Positions 61,333 to 64,000 of a stretch of 64,000 nt of DNA are shown one piece after another. Source of the DNA: JBJHBP01 sp050485685 (GTDB taxonomy: Bacteria > Pseudomonadota > Gammaproteobacteria > Steroidobacterales > Rariloculaceae). How positions within the stretch are numbered: the stretch's first letter is position 1; the number at the start of each line of letters is the position of its first letter. A model generated the notes under the pieces. It had not been told where the DNA came from, made no database searches, and saw only the letters and a program-made list of their open reading frames with translations. Position numbers and translations under genes: made by a program. The DNA is taken from assembly GCA_050485685.1 (NCBI GenBank), contig JBJHBW010000006.1:1-64000 (forward strand), in the 5' to 3' direction.

Positions 61333-61610
61333 GGGAATACGTGGTCCGAGCCGTATGTTCCGCGCATTCTACCGGTCGCAAGCCGGTCGTGGACACGAAT
61401 AACCGGTCACATCGATATGCCTGGGGATTCGTTGCCGGCTCGGGACAGAGCGGGTTCGGGCAAGTGCCGGAGCCGGTCAGGCGCGGTACACTCGGATACT
61501 GTTGGCAGATCCGGACCATAAGGACGGGACTCTCGGTGCAGGCCGATATGAGCGCGCCAGAAGTCTCAGAGGTCCGGGCCTGCGTGAGCGCCATGAGGAC
61601 CGAGTGCACC
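61333..61610. other. divergent promoter region, rarA / gamma-glutamyltransferase
   Basis: 278 bases without a supported gene; several CCGGTC repeats (around 61371-61410) and TACACT near 61488, a possible -10 element for the plus-strand gene. Nothing stronger seen. Confidence 0.3.
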
Positions 61611-63509
61611 ATGACGAGAAATATCAGATCGACGAGCCGCCGCATCCATCCTCTGAGCGCAATGTTGTGCGGGTTGTGCCTGTTTGCGACAGCCGCTGTC
61701 GGACAGTTTCCCGGGCACACGAACAAGCCGGTACTGCACGGACAGAACTGGGTGGCCATCAGCGGCAAGCCGCTGGCGTCCACGGCAGGTGCGCTTATAT
61801 TTGCGCGCGGTGGCAATGCGGTGGATGCCGCCTGCGCGGTGCTGGCGGCATCGGCGACCATGTGGGACATGATGGGGTGGGGCGGCGAGACGGCGGCGCT
61901 GATCCACAATCCCGAGACCGGTCAGGTGTTCGGCATCAACGGTGTCGGTATCGCGCCCACGGGGGCCACACCCGCGTTCTATCGTGAGCGGGGCATGTCT
62001 TTCCCGCCCGAGAACGGGCCGCTGGCGGCCACCACGCCGGGCACACCCGGCGCATTGATGGTCATGCTGGCCGAGTTCGGTACCTTGAGTCTGGAGCAGG
62101 TGCTGGAGCCGGCCATCGAAATGGCGCGCGGCTACCCGATAGAACGCTCGCAGACCGAAGTGATCGCAAGGCGCCAGTCGCTGCTGCGCCAATGGCCAGC
62201 ATCGAGGGCCGTGTTCCTGCCGCACTACGATCCCATGCGTCCAACCCAGTCAGGCGCGCCACGGCCCGGCGAGCTTTTCTCCCAGCCGGACCTGCTGGCA
62301 ACGCTGGAAAAGCTGGTTGAAGCAGAACGCGAGGCACTGGCCGCCGGCAGCAGCCGTCGCGACGCAATCATGGCTGCATACGACCGTTTCTATCGTGGCG
62401 ATATCGCCGAGGAAATCGTCGCGGCCACGCAGGCAGGGGGCGGGCTGTTCACGATGGAGGATCTGGACCGCTGGCAGGTGCAGGTCGAAGAGGCCGTGAG
62501 CACGAACTATCGTGGTGTGGATGTCTACAAACTGCCGTCCTGGTCGCAAGGGCCCGTGATGCTGCAGACATTGAACATTCTCGAGAACATGGATCTGCGC
62601 GCGATGGGGCGCAACAGCGTGCGCTACATCCATGCAGTCAATCAGGCCATCAATCTCGCTTTCGCCGATCGCGACTTCTACTATGGCGACCCGACGGTAC
62701 CGCCGATCACGCCGATACAGGGGCTGTTGTCCAAGGAATACGCACGCCAGCGTTACGAAACCATAGACTGGGAAGCAAACGATCCGATGGTGCTGCCGGG
62801 CGATCCTTATCCTTTCCAGGGTGAGGAGAATCCGTTCGCCGATCTGCTCGAGGCGTGGCGTCCCATCGTCGGACACCGGCGCGTGCAGCTGGACACCTCG
62901 ACGATGTCCGGTGATGAAGCCTTCCGCGCCGGCACCACATCCATACAGACTGCGGACGCCGATGGCTGGGTGGTGTCGATCACACCCAGCGGTGCGTGGA
63001 TTCCAGCGTGGATTGCCGGCAACACCGGCATAGGACTTTCCCAGCGCATGCAGAGCTTCGTGTTCGACCCGGCACGCAACCCCTACAACGTGCTTGAACC
63101 TGGCAAGCGCCCGCGCGTGACACTGACGCCCGGTATTGCGCTGCGCGATGGTGCACCGTATCTGTCATTCGCCGTGCAGGGCGGGGATGCACAGGATCAG
63201 AATCTGCTGCAGTTCTTCCTGAACGTGCTCGAATTCGGAATGGATGTTCAGGAGGCGACGGAAGCTGCGAACTTCAACAGTTACCAGGCACACAGTTCTT
63301 TCGGTGAAGTGGTGGCCGAGCCCGGTCGTCTTCTGGTGCGCGAGGACACGCCGGTGCGGGTCATGGTGGAACTGCAGCGCATGGGGTACGTGATCGAGAC
63401 CTGGGAGAAGACATCCGGCCCGATCAATGCCGTATATTTCGATCACGAGCACGGCACGATCTGGGGAGGGTCAAGTGACTTCGGTGAGGATCACGGAATC
63501 GCCTGGTAG
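61611..63509 (+). CDS. gamma-glutamyltransferase family protein
   Basis: 632 residues with a signal peptide (PLSAMLCGLCLFATAAVG). Ntn-hydrolase features: ALIFARGGNAVDAACAVLAA, GPLAATTPGTPGALMVMLAE, and the autocleavage/nucleophile region AGTTSIQTADADG with Thr442 followed by Thr443. The usual His after TT is replaced by Ser. GKRPRVTLTPGIALRDGAPY and QGGDAQDQNLLQFFLN are family blocks. It probably hydrolyses or transfers gamma-glutamyl groups, or acylates, in the periplasm. ATG 61611 is chosen for GAGGA upstream and the signal peptide; 90 upstream codons lack homology. Confidence 0.85.
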   Translation: MTRNIRSTSRRIHPLSAMLCGLCLFATAAVGQFPGHTNKPVLHGQNWVAISGKPLASTAGALIFARGGNAVDAACAVLAASATMWDMMGWGGETAALIHNPETGQVFGINGVGIAPTGATPAFYRERGMSFPPENGPLAATTPGTPGALMVMLAEFGTLSLEQVLEPAIEMARGYPIERSQTEVIARRQSLLRQWPASRAVFLPHYDPMRPTQSGAPRPGELFSQPDLLATLEKLVEAEREALAAGSSRRDAIMAAYDRFYRGDIAEEIVAATQAGGGLFTMEDLDRWQVQVEEAVSTNYRGVDVYKLPSWSQGPVMLQTLNILENMDLRAMGRNSVRYIHAVNQAINLAFADRDFYYGDPTVPPITPIQGLLSKEYARQRYETIDWEANDPMVLPGDPYPFQGEENPFADLLEAWRPIVGHRRVQLDTSTMSGDEAFRAGTTSIQTADADGWVVSITPSGAWIPAWIAGNTGIGLSQRMQSFVFDPARNPYNVLEPGKRPRVTLTPGIALRDGAPYLSFAVQGGDAQDQNLLQFFLNVLEFGMDVQEATEAANFNSYQAHSSFGEVVAEPGRLLVREDTPVRVMVELQRMGYVIETWEKTSGPINAVYFDHEHGTIWGGSSDFGEDHGIAW

Positions 63510-63545
63510 GCCGGAGCAGTCAAGGGGACCGCACCGGAGTCGACA

Positions 63546-64000
63546 ATGATGGACTTTCTGTTCTGGCTGGAGAACACCCGCATTGCCATCCTGGTCAGTC
63601 AGACCATGTACGGCTACCCGTTGCTGGAGACCATACATGCGATCGGCATGGCGCTGATGATCGGCTCGCTGGGTCTGCTCAATGCCCGGGTGCTCGGATT
63701 CCGTCCGCAGTTGCCGGTGTTCGCTGTCAGCATGCTGCTGCCGGTGGCCTGGGTGGGCTTTGCGCTGAATGCACTGACCGGCACGGCGCTGTTCATGTCA
63801 CTGGCCACCGAGTTCTGGTTCAGCATCACGTTTCGCGTGAAGATGGTGCTGGTGGTGCTGGCCGGCATCAATGCCTGGCTTCTGGGGCGTATGTATCTGA
63901 AGCCCATGCGTGAAGCGACCGCAGGCAACGCGGGCGGGGTGGCAGGTCATGCAGCCGCCGGCACGTTGTCCGGTCATGCGCTTGAGCCTGAGCCGGAGCT
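63546..64000 (+). CDS. DUF6644-like membrane protein, truncated by the window end
   Basis: The first 151 codons are present, open to the window edge. MMDFLFWLENTRIAILVSQT, ETIHAIGMALMIGSLGLLNA and LGRMYL suggest the DUF6644 family of small four-helix membrane proteins. A His in ETIHAIG is conserved and may bind haem. ATG at 63546 (a second ATG follows directly). It starts 36 bases after the gamma-glutamyltransferase gene. The tail becomes Gly/Ala/His-rich before the edge. Confidence 0.7.
   Translation, partial: MMDFLFWLENTRIAILVSQTMYGYPLLETIHAIGMALMIGSLGLLNARVLGFRPQLPVFAVSMLLPVAWVGFALNALTGTALFMSLATEFWFSITFRVKMVLVVLAGINAWLLGRMYLKPMREATAGNAGGVAGHAAAGTLSGHALEPEPE

Overview
The window is chromosomal DNA of a GC-rich Gammaproteobacterium. 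The evidence is a type-2 PyrF, an iron superoxide dismutase, DUF938, a YcaD-type MFS protein, RarA, DUF3500 and DUF6644 proteins, a C4-dicarboxylate-type TRAP transporter and many signal-peptide and beta-barrel proteins. The BacNav-type sodium channel, the TRAP system and the PlcP-like lipid phosphatase suggest an aquatic, possibly marine, heterotroph. I cannot name the genus. Gene density is high and start/stop overlaps are common. One tRNA gene (Pro, anticodon CGG) is present. I saw no insertion sequence, prophage, CRISPR array or rRNA.

Layout. 0-3.2 kb: housekeeping (pyrF, a DUF938 methyltransferase, hemerythrin, sodB). 3.2-8.9 kb: a membrane-lipid island with two GT4 glycosyltransferases, a PAP2 phosphatase, DgkA and a PlcP-like metallophosphoesterase; the divergent promoter at 5.6 kb carries two Pho-box-like sites. 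9-14.3 kb: YceI, a PQQ-type quinoprotein, a periplasmic SlyD-like FKBP, a GNAT enzyme and an S41 protease. 14.4-23.8 kb: an isolated LigJ-type 4-oxalomesaconate hydratase, a DUF3300 protein, a protease/beta-propeller/Omp85 fusion, a second PQQ-type sugar dehydrogenase and an OFA-type MFS permease. 24-28.4 kb: a complete TRAP dctPQM set, a SnoaL-like protein and a voltage-gated sodium channel. 28.6-36.8 kb: bactofilin, DUF3500, DUF1080, NfeD, DUF4159, an outer-membrane protein, TraB and DUF457.

The most interesting stretches are on the right. At 36.9-43.1 kb a minus-strand set encodes a Sel1-like membrane protein, an SH3/VWA protein with a PpkA-type VWA domain, a TagT/TagS-like ABC transporter and a trypsin-like protease with a duplicated C-terminal domain. 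It resembles the periplasmic sensing arm of the type VI threonine-phosphorylation pathway, but there is no kinase or T6SS gene nearby, and its ATPase seems to start at CTG. At 49.5-54.5 kb a minus-strand run encodes a haem-motif lipoprotein, a cytochrome-porin fusion reminiscent in layout of Cyc2, an ECF sigma factor, a zinc-finger anti-sigma factor and a subtilisin-like protease. The periplasmic tail of the anti-sigma factor looks like the prodomain of that protease, which suggests a protease/propeptide-mimic control circuit.

The rest: an AsmA-like DUF748 protein, the ACT/UPF0210 pair coupled to a potassium channel (45-48.6 kb), a TorF-type porin, a DUF5916 outer-membrane protein, a rarA-SLC13-AI-2E run (57-61.3 kb), a gamma-glutamyltransferase and a DUF6644 gene cut by the window end.
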